64,000 bases of DNA from JALZKA01 sp963725035 (GTDB lineage Bacteria > Actinomycetota > Thermoleophilia > Solirubrobacterales > 70-9): assembly GCA_963725035.1 (NCBI GenBank), contig CAVRWX010000010.1, positions 186,001 through 250,000 of the forward strand, given 5' to 3'. A program made the position numbers and the translations under genes. The notes below the pieces were generated by a model, which saw only the letters and a list, made by a program, of their open reading frames with translations, did no database searches and had not been told where the DNA came from. Shown one piece after another: positions 1-8,874 of the stretch. Position 1 is the stretch's first letter, and each line of letters opens with the position of its first letter.

Positions 1-1
1 G

Positions 2-145
2 CTTGCCCAGCTGGCGGACGCAGGCATCGAGTTGATCGACTCCGAGCCGCGCACCGGCATCCGCCAGAGCCAGGTCGCCTTCCTTCACCCCCGCTCGACG
101 GGCGGCGTACTAACTGAAATCGTCCAACCCGCGAAGGGACACTGA
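2..145 (+). CDS. mce: Methylmalonyl-CoA epimerase, C-terminal fragment
   Basis: Only the last 47 codons lie in the window. The frame ends with a segment containing FLHPRSTGGVLTEIVQ, the characteristic C-terminal signature of methylmalonyl-CoA epimerase (VOC fold), the enzyme that interconverts the R and S epimers of methylmalonyl-CoA in propionyl-CoA metabolism. The Glu in LTEIVQ is a metal ligand in the family. The stop is one base before the next ORF's ATG, so the two are probably co-transcribed. The 5' end is cut by the window edge. Confidence 0.85.
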   Translation, partial: LAQLADAGIELIDSEPRTGIRQSQVAFLHPRSTGGVLTEIVQPAKGH

Positions 146-146
146 A

Positions 147-368
147 ATGGCAGAAGAAGAAACGAAGGTCGAGATCGGGTTCGGGATCGGACAGGTCCTG
201 TCCGTGAAGCTCTCCGAGTCGGAGCTCTCGGAGCTCCGCAAGTCCGTCGAGAACGGCAAGGGCTGGCACGACCTGAAGACCCCGGAGGGCAGCGTCGCCC
301 TGAACCTGGCGACCGTCGTCTTCATCCGCGTCGCCGACCCGGCGCGCGGAATCGGCTTTAGCGGCTAG
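147..368 (+). CDS. Small conserved-looking hypothetical protein downstream of mce
   Basis: A 73-residue acidic protein starting MAEEETKVEIGFG. It starts one base after the mce stop, which implies translational coupling. It reads as a compact alpha/beta protein: a beta segment (VEIGFGIGQVLSV), a helix with Ser/Glu (SESELSELRKSV), and a C-terminal beta segment (VALNLATVVFIRV). No signal peptide or Cys is present. I do not recognise a named family. Position suggests a role linked to acyl-CoA metabolism or simple operon carriage; function is not assigned. Confidence 0.7.
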   Translation: MAEEETKVEIGFGIGQVLSVKLSESELSELRKSVENGKGWHDLKTPEGSVALNLATVVFIRVADPARGIGFSG

Positions 369-372
369 CCGC

Positions 373-427
373 CTGGTGCCTGGCACGGTGCCTGGCACCT
401 CGCGAAGCGGGGTTGCCTGGCGCCTAG
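373..427. repeat. GTGCCTGGCAC dispersed palindromic repeat, copy 1
   Basis: Two tandem copies of GGTGCCTGGCAC (373-399) followed by a degenerate TGCCTGGCGCC at 414-425. Each unit is a near-perfect palindrome. It fills the gap between two convergent genes and overlaps the stop codon of the acyl-CoA ligase, so it could also serve as a bidirectional stem-loop. Related copies are at 38291-38321 and 60090-60126. Confidence 0.75.
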
Positions 428-1947
428 TCGCGATCCATTAACACTCGCCTCAGGATCTTCCCCGAGGCTGACTTCGGGATCTCGTCGATCTCCTCGACCA
501 GGCGCACCTTCTTCTGCGGCGAGACCTGCTCGGCGACGTAGGCCATCAACGCGTCGTGGTCCACGTCGGTGTCGGCCGCCGGGACGATGAACGCCTTGGG
601 GATCTCGCCGGCGTCCTCGTCGGGCACGCCGATGACGGCGCAGTCGGCCACGTCGGGGTGGTTGATCAGGATCGCCTCGAGCTCTGCCGGCGGGACCTGG
701 AAGCCCTTGTACTTGATGAGCTCCTTGAGCCGGTCAACGATGAAGTAGAAGCCGTCCGAGTCGCGCAACGCGATATCGCCCGTGTGTAGCCAACCGTCCG
801 GGTCGATCGTCGCCGCGGTCGCCTCGTCGTTGTTGAGGTAGCCGGCCATCACCTGCGGCCCGCGGATCCAGAGCTCGCCGCGCTCGCCCTCCGCGACGTC
901 CTCGCCGGACTCGACGTCGATGATGCGGCACTCGGTGTCCACGAGCTCCCGGCCGATCGAGCCCGGGCGGTTCTCGCCACCGGGGCGGATCAGGTGCGTC
1001 ACCGGGCTCGTCTCCGTCATGCCGTAGCCCTGGAACACCTCGCAGTCCAGGCGCTCGGCGACCTTGTCTGAGAGCTCCGCGCCCAGAGGCGCGGCCCCCG
1101 ACATGACGTTTTGGACCGAGGAGAGATCCCGCTCGTCCACTGCCGGGTGCTTGGCGAGGGCCAGAGCGATCGGCGGGACCACGAAGACCTGCGAGATCTC
1201 GTGCTCCTGGATCAGGTCGAGGAACTGGTCGAGGTCGAACCGCGGCATCGAGACGATCGTCGCCCCCGAGCGAAGGCCCTGGTTCAGGATCACGGTCTGC
1301 CCGTAGATGTGGAAGAACGGCAGAACCCCCAGGAGGACGTCGTCCTCGGAGATCTGAAACGCGTCCTGGATCTGGACCAGGTTGGCGACCAGGTTTTGGT
1401 GCGTGAGGATCACGCCCTTGGGGAGGCCGGTCGTGCCGCTCGAGTACGGCAGGACCGCGTGGTCGTCGCCAGAGATGTCCGGGTCGGGCGCATCCGCGGG
1501 ATCGCCCATCAGCTCGGAGAGCGGCGTCGCGCCATCGGCCTCGCCGACGACGAAGATCTCCTCAATGTCCGCTGCCTCCGCCGCGGTTGCCGCCACATCC
1601 AGGAATTGCGGGATCGTCAGGAGGTACTTCGACTCCGAGTCCTCGAGCTGGTGCTGGAGCTCGCGAGCGGTGTAGAGCGGGTTGGCGGTCGAAGCCTTGC
1701 CGCCGGCGCGCGCAGCGCCGTGAAACGCGACTGCGTACTCGGGGAGGTTCGGCATGTAGACGCAAAGGCAGTCGCCTCGCCCGAAGCCGCGCGCGGCGAG
1801 GCCGGCGGCGAGCGCACGTGTCGCCTGGTCGAGCTCGGCGTAGGTGATCGTGCGCCCGGTCGGGCCGTCGATCAGGGCCGGCTTGTCGCCGAGCTCCTGG
1901 GCGCGCTCGAGGACGAAGGAGGTGACGTCGGTCTCGGGATAATCCAT
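424..1947 (-). CDS. AMP-forming acyl-CoA synthetase, 4-coumarate-CoA ligase-like
   Basis: A complete 507-residue ANL-superfamily adenylating enzyme that activates a carboxylic acid to its CoA thioester through an acyl-AMP. Visible motifs in order: the P-loop-like YSSGTTGLPKGV (around residue 170), FFHIYG, GYGMTE (around 315), GELWIRGPQVMAGY, the hinge region LHTGDI...VDRLKELIKYKG (around 405-430) and the catalytic-lysine motif SASGKILRR near the C terminus. Overall similarity is to 4-coumarate/medium-long-chain acyl-CoA ligases of actinobacteria; the actual substrate cannot be read from sequence. It is convergent with the small ORF downstream of mce and may serve fatty or aromatic acid activation. 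Confidence 0.9.
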   Translation of the reverse strand: MDYPETDVTSFVLERAQELGDKPALIDGPTGRTITYAELDQATRALAAGLAARGFGRGDCLCVYMPNLPEYAVAFHGAARAGGKASTANPLYTARELQHQLEDSESKYLLTIPQFLDVAATAAEAADIEEIFVVGEADGATPLSELMGDPADAPDPDISGDDHAVLPYSSGTTGLPKGVILTHQNLVANLVQIQDAFQISEDDVLLGVLPFFHIYGQTVILNQGLRSGATIVSMPRFDLDQFLDLIQEHEISQVFVVPPIALALAKHPAVDERDLSSVQNVMSGAAPLGAELSDKVAERLDCEVFQGYGMTETSPVTHLIRPGGENRPGSIGRELVDTECRIIDVESGEDVAEGERGELWIRGPQVMAGYLNNDEATAATIDPDGWLHTGDIALRDSDGFYFIVDRLKELIKYKGFQVPPAELEAILINHPDVADCAVIGVPDEDAGEIPKAFIVPAADTDVDHDALMAYVAEQVSPQKKVRLVEEIDEIPKSASGKILRRVLMDRD

Positions 1948-1956
1948 AACCGCAAT

Positions 1957-3047
1957 CTATGCGCTTCGCGTGCCGCGGAGCTTCAGGTATTCGGCCCGCT
2001 TGCAGAAGCTCTCGCGCATCTCGGAGGTCAGCTCTTCCAGGAACTCGCGCCGGTAGACGTCGTCGGTGAGCATCGAGATCGCGAAGTAGAGCCCCGTGAA
2101 GGCTGCGATCGCTCCCGCCACGCGCAGGAGTTCCTCGCTGAGGATGGCCGCGTGGCCGAAGAGGTCGAACTCGATGAGGACGTTCGGTGCGCTCCCGGTC
2201 CAGTCCTCGGTGATCGCGGGATCGATCGCGAGGACTCCGAGCGCGATGAAGAAGCCGCCGATGGCGAGGCTCACGAAGAGCACCTGGAGCGCCTGGCTCA
2301 CGAACATCACCAGCCCGACGTTGACGAGCTCGCGGCGGTCGAGCGGGCGGCGCCTCGGCGTCCGCCTCGCGCTCGAGGGCGCGCACCTCGCGCGGCAGGC
2401 GCGCGACGAGGAAGCTGGTTCCCAAGAGAACGAACAACCCGGTCAGGATCGCAAGCGCGGCAGGCTCGACCGTTGTGAACACCTGCCAGACCTCGTTCGT
2501 CAAGAAGAGGACGACCGAGAAGATCATCAGCAGGGGTACCGCGCGCGCGAACAGCTCGAACGAGGCGCGGAGCTGGCCGACGAGGCGCCCCAGCGTCCAG
2601 CGCAGGATCGAGACGAGTCCGAGCCCCACGACGGCGTAGATCAGGCCGAGGAGGACCAGGTTGCCGCCCGCGGTGACGAGGGCGCTGCGCCATTGCCCGC
2701 CGAAGATGAGTGGCAGGACGCGCCGGGACGATCACGAACAGGGCGAGCTCCGTCTTGCCGACGTCCTGGGGAATCGCCCGTGCGGGGCGCCCGCGGGCGC
2801 GGTTGAGGAGCATGATCCCGATCAGGAAGATGGCGAGGGCGGCCGTGACCGCGGCGACGTTCGCCAGGGGCGACCACTCCAGGTTGAGCGCGCCAAGCAC
2901 CTCGACCAGGAAGACGAAGCCGATCAGCGGGACGGCGCGGTTGAAGATGTCCGTCGCGGCCGAGCGGTCCGCGATGAACAGGGGGAGGCCCGCGCGCCGG
3001 AAGCCGCGTTCGTATTCGCGCAGGCGTTCGTCCTCGGCGGCTCCCAT
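1957..3047 (-). CDS. Polytopic membrane protein, two single-base frameshifts
   Basis: Three overlapping frames join into one protein of about 360 residues. The N-terminal part (from ATG at 3047) has a cytosolic head and two hydrophobic segments, the middle part two or three more including LRWTLGRLVGQL and AVPLLMIFSVVLFL, the C-terminal part VSQALQVLFVSLAIGGFFIAL and a final helix before a charged tail. Joining needs removal of one extra base near 2718-2724 and another near 2340-2352, both in G/C-rich runs; after correction the reading is continuous. No named family recognised; the pattern is of an actinobacterial integral membrane protein with about six helices. It is followed closely by the acyl-CoA ligase on the same strand. 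Confidence 0.65.
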
Positions 3048-3066
3048 CTGACGCGGGACCGTAGCC

Positions 3067-3106
3067 GCAAAACGAAACGAGGCGCCCCTCGAGGAGGGGC
3101 GCCTCG
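3067..3106 (-). terminator. Rho-independent terminator after the M28 peptidase gene
   Basis: A perfect 13-bp stem, CGAGGCGCCCCTC at 3078-3090 and its complement at 3094-3106, with a 3-nt loop. Read on the minus strand the stem is followed by TTTCGTTTT, so it ends transcription of the peptidase gene and separates it from the membrane-protein gene. Confidence 0.85.
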
Positions 3107-3114
3107 TCGTGGGA

Positions 3115-4684
3115 TCAGTGTCCCTGGCCGCTTAGCGCACGAGTGCGTCGCCCGCGCGGTCTCGCGTGGAGGCATGCGTGCTCGCACGCGCACTGGCGCT
3201 CCGGCTCGGTCTCGCGGACGAACTTGAGGTCGAACGCGAACTTGTGGACCGAATGGGCCACGGCGTCGGTCATCTGCTCCAGCGCGCGCTTCGAGACATT
3301 CGAGATGTCATCGCATGCCGCGTGGTAACAGGGATCGAACGCCTCGCCGTCAGTACCGCCGTAGACGGCCTGCTGGTGCTCCGTCTTGATTCCCTCGGCG
3401 CCGGTGAACAGGCCGCCGGCCGGAATGCCGACCTCGATGAACGGCAGGTAGTCCGAGCGCCCGTCGAATGCGGTCTGGCCAGAAGCCAGGCCCTTCTCTT
3501 CGAAGTAGCGCTGGAACGCCCGCTCGATCGTGTCCGACCCGGGAGGCCCGGACTGGCCGAATGCCGACCCGTTTCCGTCATAGATGAACCGCGCGAAGTT
3601 CGGCGATCCGATCATGTCGAAATTGAGATACAGCGCGATATCCGCCGCGCTGTACTCGTCGAGCTGGGACACGTACTCCGTCGAGCCGACCAGGTTGGCC
3701 TCCTCGGCGCCCCACCAGGCGAACCTGAGCCTATTCTCGGGCTCGATGCCGAGCTTCGAGATCTGAAGCGCGGTCTCGAGCAGACCGGCCGACCCGGAAC
3801 CGTTGTCGTTGATGCCCGGCCCCTCGGCCACGGAGTCGAGGTGCGCGCCGGACATGACGATGTTGTTCTTGTCGCCCGTCTTGCCGGTGGCGATCACGTT
3901 CTCCGTCTCGACGATTTCCGAGAACGTGTCCGTCACGAGGTGGACGGTGATCCCGGTCGGGCCGTTCGTCTCGCCATTGGCGAGCTCCTCGCCAAGGGCG
4001 AAGGTGGCGCCGATCACGGGTGCTGTGCGTCGCGGCGCCGCCGAGCGTCCCGTTGAGGACATCCGTGCGGCCCTCCTGACCCTCGTTGAAGATCACGACG
4101 CCGACTGCGCCGGCGGCGATCGCGTTGTCAGCCTTCACGGCAAAGTCGCAGGTGCCACGCTGGACGAGCGCGATGTTGCCCGCGGTAAAGCCGGTGAAGT
4201 CCGCAGCCTCGCAGCCGCTGTTCGAGGTGCTCGGCTCGGCCCCCGGTGGGAGGACCAGGTCAACTGCCTCCAGTGGCGCGGTCGCATCGCCCGAGCCGGA
4301 GAACTCCATCGTGATGAAGTCGTCGAGGACCGCGTAGGTCGCCGGGTCCGGTGCCGTCTGCTCGAACACGGGCTCGGACTCCTCGGTCCAGAACTCGAAC
4401 TCGAACGGCTGGCGCTCGACCTTATAGCCGGCGTTCTCCATCTTCTTGGCGACGTAGTCGGCCGATTCGTCGAAGCCGGGCGTGCCCGATGCACGGGTAT
4501 CGCCGTTTTCGTCTGCGATCTTCTGGAACTTCCGCAGGTGCTTCATCACGCCTTGCGCTGACACGGCGTCACGAAGCTCCGCCGACTCCTCGAACGCATC
4601 GTTGTTTGCGCTCGTCGCGCCGGCCGCGAGGAGGACACAGAAGGCGAGCATGGCAATCGCCACGCTCAAGAGCTTCTTAGTCAA
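3115..4684 (-). CDS. Secreted M28-family zinc aminopeptidase with PA domain (frameshifted)
   Basis: A TTG start at 4684 preceded by GGGAGA gives a classical signal peptide (TKKLLSVAIAMLAF...). Then follow a PA (protease-associated) insert and the M28 catalytic domain. Zinc-ligand motifs are visible: SGAHLDSV, INDNGSGSAGLLE, WWGAEEANLVGS, and NFDMIGSPN, with a C-terminal HAACDD that supplies the last His/Asp. This fits Vibrio/Streptomyces-type aminopeptidases that trim extracellular peptides. The chain breaks once near 4025-4035, where one extra base in the AGCACCC stretch must be removed. The final 35 residues are Cys/Arg-rich and may reflect another frame error near the 3' end. A strong terminator follows. 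Confidence 0.8.
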
Positions 4685-4806
4685 GGGAATCTCCCTGTGG
4701 TGTGTATTTCGGCGCCGCCGACCCCCACGGCAGACGCCCTGATGAATGGTCAGTTCCCTCGCCGTCGATCCCAAACAAACAATCCGGCCGCCGCTACGGT
4801 CACGCC

Positions 4807-5649
4807 ATGCGCTCCGTCGCCCTGCTCACAAACCCCGAGTCGGGCTCCGGCGAGGCGGACGAGGTGGCCGACTGCCTGCGCGCGTCACGGGCTCGAGGTG
4901 CGCGAGTTCGCGCTCGATGCCGTCGACGACGCCGTCGAGTCCACGCCCGACGGACTGGTGGTCGCGGGCGGCGACGGTTCGCTCGCGTGCGTCGCCGCGC
5001 CGGCCGCCCGCGCCGGACTCAGCCTCGCGATCATCCCCACCGGCACCGCGAACGACTTGGCGCGCGAGCTCGAGATCCCGCTCGACCTCGGAAGAGGCGT
5101 GCGAGCTCGCAGCCAAGGGCACCCGCGTCCGGCGGCTCGATGTCGGTCGCATGGGCGATCGCCCCTTTCTGAACATGGCGAGCACCGGCCTATCCCCAGC
5201 GGCCGCCGAGCATGCCGACGGACTGAAGGAGCAGCTCGGCCCACTCGCGTACGCGGTGGGTGGAGCGCGCGCGGGCCTCGAGGCGGAGCCCGTTCGCCTG
5301 CACGGTGCGCTGCGACGGCGACGTGATCCACGCCGGCGACGGCTTGGCAGGTGTCCGTCGCCTGCTCTGGCGCATTCGGCGGCGGCTCGTCAATCGAGAC
5401 CGAGCTCGTCGACCGACAGCTCGACGTCGTCGTGATCGAGGCGGGCTCCAGGTTGAAGCTCGCCCATCACGCCTACGGGCTGCGCAAGGGCGGCCTTGGC
5501 GAGCAGGAAGGTGTGACCAAGGTCCGATGCTCCGAGGCCGAGGTTGAACTCGAAGGAGTCGAGGCGTGGAACGTCGACGGCGAGCTGATCGAGTCCGGCA
5601 CCTCAGCGTTCCGCATCGACCCGACCCGGTCGAGGTCGTGGTGGGATGA
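4807..5649 (+). CDS. Diacylglycerol kinase-family lipid kinase, five frameshifts
   Basis: Begins MRSVALLTNPESGSG, the typical N terminus of the DAGK catalytic domain. The nucleotide-binding GGDGS motif and the PTGTANDLAR motif follow, then a beta-rich C-terminal half (DVGRMGDRPFLNMASTG, SGAFGGG, ending in FRIDP and VEVVVG). Family members phosphorylate diacylglycerol or related lipids. The protein is only readable by correcting single bases near 4887, 5090, 5298, 5340 and 5630. With these corrected, length is about 280 residues, normal for the family. It heads a + strand phospholipid block with the PLD and PAP2 genes; the spacing to the next start is 28 bp. Confidence 0.75.
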
Positions 5650-5677
5650 GGCCTCCTGGCGCGAGCAGGAGCGCTCG

Positions 5678-6952
5678 GTGGCACGCTGGGCGTGGCCGGC
5701 TGCGCTCGGAGCGGCAGGGCTGGGCTGGTACGTCTCGGACAGCCTTCGCCACCGCCGCGAGGGGGCGTTCGGCTACGACCTTGGCACTTCTCTGGAGGTC
5801 GACTCGCCGGACTTCCTGCGGGCCGCTGAAGCCTTGTGCGGCGCGCCGATCTCCGAAGGCTCGGAGGTTGAGCTCTTCGTCAACGGCGACGCGATCTTTC
5901 CGGCGATCCTGGAGACGATCAAGAGCGCACAGAAGACTCTGACCTTCGAGACCTACGTGTACTGGCGAGGCGACATCACCGAGGAGCTCTCGGAAGCATC
6001 TGCGAGCGCGCCCGCGCAGGAGTCGAAGTGAAGGTTCTGCTGGACGCGCTCGGGTCGGTGCAGATGGACTCCGAGCAGATAACCCGCATGAGCGAAGCCG
6101 GAGCCGTGGTCCACCGCTTCCGCCCGATCCGCCTGTACACGATGCGCCGTCTGGCGAACCGCTCCCACCGCCGCGTGCTGGTCGCGGACGGGAAGGTCGG
6201 CATGACCGGAGGGGTCGGAATCGCCGAGGAGTGGACCGGCGACGCCCAGGACGAAGAGCACTGGCGCGACACGCACGTCCGCCTGAACGGGCCTATCGTC
6301 CGCCACCTTCAGGGCTGCTTTACCGAGCACTGGCTGGAGTCGACAGGCGAGGTGCTCTCGGGCGAGGAGTACCTGCCCCATCTCGAACCGTCCGAAGACG
6401 GCGGTCGGATGCAACTCGTGCGCTCAAAATCCGGTGTGGGCGACACGAACGTCGAGACGCTGTACTACCTCGCGATCGCGTCGGCCCGCAAGTCGCTTGA
6501 CCTGACCTCGGCGTACTTCGTCCCACGCCCGGCCTTCACCGACGCCCTTTGCGACGCGGCCGAGCGGGGAGTCGACGTGCGCATCATCGTCCCCGGGCCG
6601 CACATCGACAAGGGCTTCGTCAGGGTCGCGGGACGCGATTCCTACGGCGCCCTGCTGGACGCCGGAGTCCGGCTGTTCGAGTATCAGCCGACGATGCTTC
6701 ACGCGAAATCGCTGGTCGTCGACGGCTGCTGGTCTTCGGTCGGGACGGTCAACTTCGACAACCGCTCGTTTCAGCTCCACGACGAGATCATGCTGGGCGT
6801 TTGGGACTCGCACTTCGCAAGCCTGCTTACGGAGCAGTTCGAGAAGGACGTCGGAGCGTTCGAACGAGGTCACGGGCGAGCGCTGGCAGAAGCGCTCACT
6901 GAGCCAGCGCGCGGCCGAGACATCCATGCGCGTGTTTCGCCGGGAGCTCTGA
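5678..6952 (+). CDS. Phospholipase D / cardiolipin synthase-family protein, two frameshifts
   Basis: GTG start at 5678 chosen because AGGAG lies 8 nt upstream and the frame begins with a hydrophobic segment (RWAWPAALGAAGLGWYV). The catalytic halves carry SHRRVLVADGKVG and MLHAKSLVVDG. The second is a canonical HKD motif; the first has Arg instead of Lys. Members transfer phosphatidyl groups, for example making cardiolipin. The frame breaks near 5997 (one base missing) and near 6853 (one extra G); corrected, the protein ends ...MRVFRREL at 6952, a normal end for the family. Sits between the DAGK-family kinase and the PAP2 phosphatase, suggesting a shared role in membrane lipid remodelling. Confidence 0.8.
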
Positions 6953-6971
6953 GCTCAGGCCGTATCCTCGC

Positions 6972-7682
6972 GTGCCCGTGCGGAGCCCCTTAAGAAAAAG
7001 ACCGAGCCGGAGCGCAGGATCGACTGGCTCCTCGCGAGGATTCGCACCCGCCGGGCTCCCGCGTCGCAAACCGGGTGTCCTGGGCGCGCTCGCCGCCGGC
7101 GATCAGGCCGATTCTGCGCTTCCTTCGGACCAAGGCCCCGCACGACCCCGCGACCGAGGGCGTCGTCAAGGGGCTCGGGACTCATCGGCGAGCACGCCGC
7201 AGTCTGGGCGGCAATCGGCCTCGCGGGCGCGGCGAGCGACGCGGACCGGCGCCAGCGCTGGCTGATCGGCGCCGCCACGGGCCCGGCGGCAGTCGTCGCC
7301 AACTACGCGCTCAAGCTCACCTTCGGGCGCGAGCGCCCCATCCTGGAGGAGCACCCTCCCCTGGCGCGCGCGCCCTCGAAGCTGTCATTCCCCTCGGCCC
7401 ATGCGACCTCGTCGATGGCCGCCGCCACGGCGCTCGGCCGGGTCGAGCCGCGCACGCGAGTGCCGCTTTACGCCCTGGCGACCGCGATCTGCGTCTCGCG
7501 CCCCTACCTGGGGATGCACTACCCCTCCGATGTCCTGGCCGGGCGCAGCGTTCGGCATCCTGATCGGCGGCTTCGTCCCGGGAGTGGGCGAGCGAACGCT
7601 CGAGGAGCGGATGGCGGACTTCGTGGCCTCGCAGCCGGCTGAGCTGCAACCAGCAGCGGTCGAGGGGTCAGACCCCGCGTGA
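6972..7682 (+). CDS. PAP2-family lipid phosphatase (frameshifted)
   Basis: The three PAP2 signature motifs are present in order: KLTFGRERP, FPSAHATSS and SRPYLGMHYPSDVLAG, so this is a membrane phosphatase acting on phosphatidic acid, prenyl pyrophosphate or a similar lipid phosphate. Frame continuity requires correcting single bases near 7060, 7110, 7177-7179 and 7551-7553; the last two are GGG runs that read correctly as GG. The GTG start is the first plausible codon after the PLD gene, but with breaks this close the start is uncertain. Its stop overlaps the ychF GTG start by 4 bp (GTGA), showing translational coupling. Confidence 0.75.
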
Positions 7683-8756
7683 AGGTCGGAATCGTCGGGT
7701 TGCCGAATGCCGGCAAGTCCACTCTCTTCAACGCGCTGACGCAGGGTGGCGCCGAGACGGGGGATTACCCCTTTACGACTATCGACCCGAACGTCGCGGT
7801 AGTCGGTGTTCCGGACGAGCGGCTGGAGGCGGTAGCCGAGACCGTTGGCTCGTCGTCGGTCGTTCTGGAGACGATCGAGTTCCACGACATCGCGGGCTTG
7901 GTTCGCGGCGCCTCGGAGGGCGAGGGCCTCGGCAACCGCTTCCTCGCCGCCATTCGCGAGACGGACGCGATCTGCCACGTGGTGCGCTCCCACGCAGCGA
8001 GCGCGGTTCCCCATCCGGAGGGGCGCGTCGACCCGCGCGAGGACATCGAGCTGATCGAGCTCGAGCTCCTGGCCGCGGACCTCGACCAGGCGCAGCGCCG
8101 GCTCGACCGCGTTACGAAACAGGCGCGCTCGCTCGACAAGGAGCTCGTTGCCGAGCGGGACTGGCTCGAGCAGGTCGTGAAGGCGCTCGAGGACGGGCGA
8201 CCCGTGCGCGATGTTCCGGTGCCGGCGGACGCTCCGGATGCAACGCGCCAGCTCCAGGCGCTCACCTCGAAGCCGATCCTCTACGTGGCGAACGTCGACG
8301 AGGGCTCGGACGACGTGCCCGAGGCGATCGCGGAGCATGCTCGCGGGGCTGGCGCCCAAGCGGTCGCGATCAGCGCCCGGATCGAGTCCGAGCTGGCCGA
8401 GATCGAGGACCCGGAGGAAGCGGCGGAGCTACGCGGCGAGATGGGCGTCTCCGAGTCCGGCCTCGCACAGGGTCATCCGTACGGCGTTCGAGCTCCTCGA
8501 CCTGATCACGTTCTTCACCGCGGGCGAGGACAAGGAGGCGATGGCCCGGAATGTGCCACGCGGCTCGACAGCATGGGAGTCAGCGGCCAAGATCCATGGC
8601 GACATCCAGGCCGCGTTCGTGCGCGCAGAGGTGGTGGGCTGGCGCGACCTGGTGGACGCGGGCGGCTACGCGGGTGCGCGCGACGTCGGCAAGCTGCGCC
8701 TCGAGGGCCGCGACTACGTGATGGCCGACGGCGACGTCATGACCGTGAAGGTGTGA
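7679..8756 (+). CDS. ychF: Redox-regulated ATPase/GTPase YchF (Obg family), one frameshift
   Basis: N-terminal P-loop GLPNAGKSTLFNALTQ, switch region DYPFTTIDPNVAVV, and the G3-like DIAGLVRGASEGEGLGN identify YchF, a ribosome-associated P-loop NTPase that binds ATP rather than GTP. The coiled-coil insertion (residues 130-170) and the C-terminal TGS domain (FFTAGEDKE...HGDIQAAFVRAEVV...YVMADGDVM) are present. One extra base near 8464-8466 (CTCGCACAGG) splits the gene into two frames; corrected length is about 358 residues, normal for YchF. Starts within the PAP2 stop codon. Confidence 0.9.
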
Positions 8757-8874
8757 CCGGGCCGGAAGCCTTTCAGCGACCGCCGCGGGTTCGAGTGGTC
8801 CAGCGCGGCCCAGGTGGAAGCCCTGCCCGTACCCGACCCCGAAGCGCTGAAGTAGGCGAGCCCAGCCGTGAACC

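Noticed and set aside
1111..2478. Long open frame antisense to the acyl-CoA ligase and membrane-protein genes
   Set aside because: Typical shadow frame of GC-rich coding DNA; Arg/Ala/Gly/Leu-dominated with no domain, and the opposite strand carries complete family motifs.
8757..8862. Short in-frame stretch after the ychF stop ending SDRRGFEWSSAAQVEALPVP..
   Set aside because: Looks like a protein C terminus but has no start codon and only about 35 codons; could be a relic, but I cannot support a gene.
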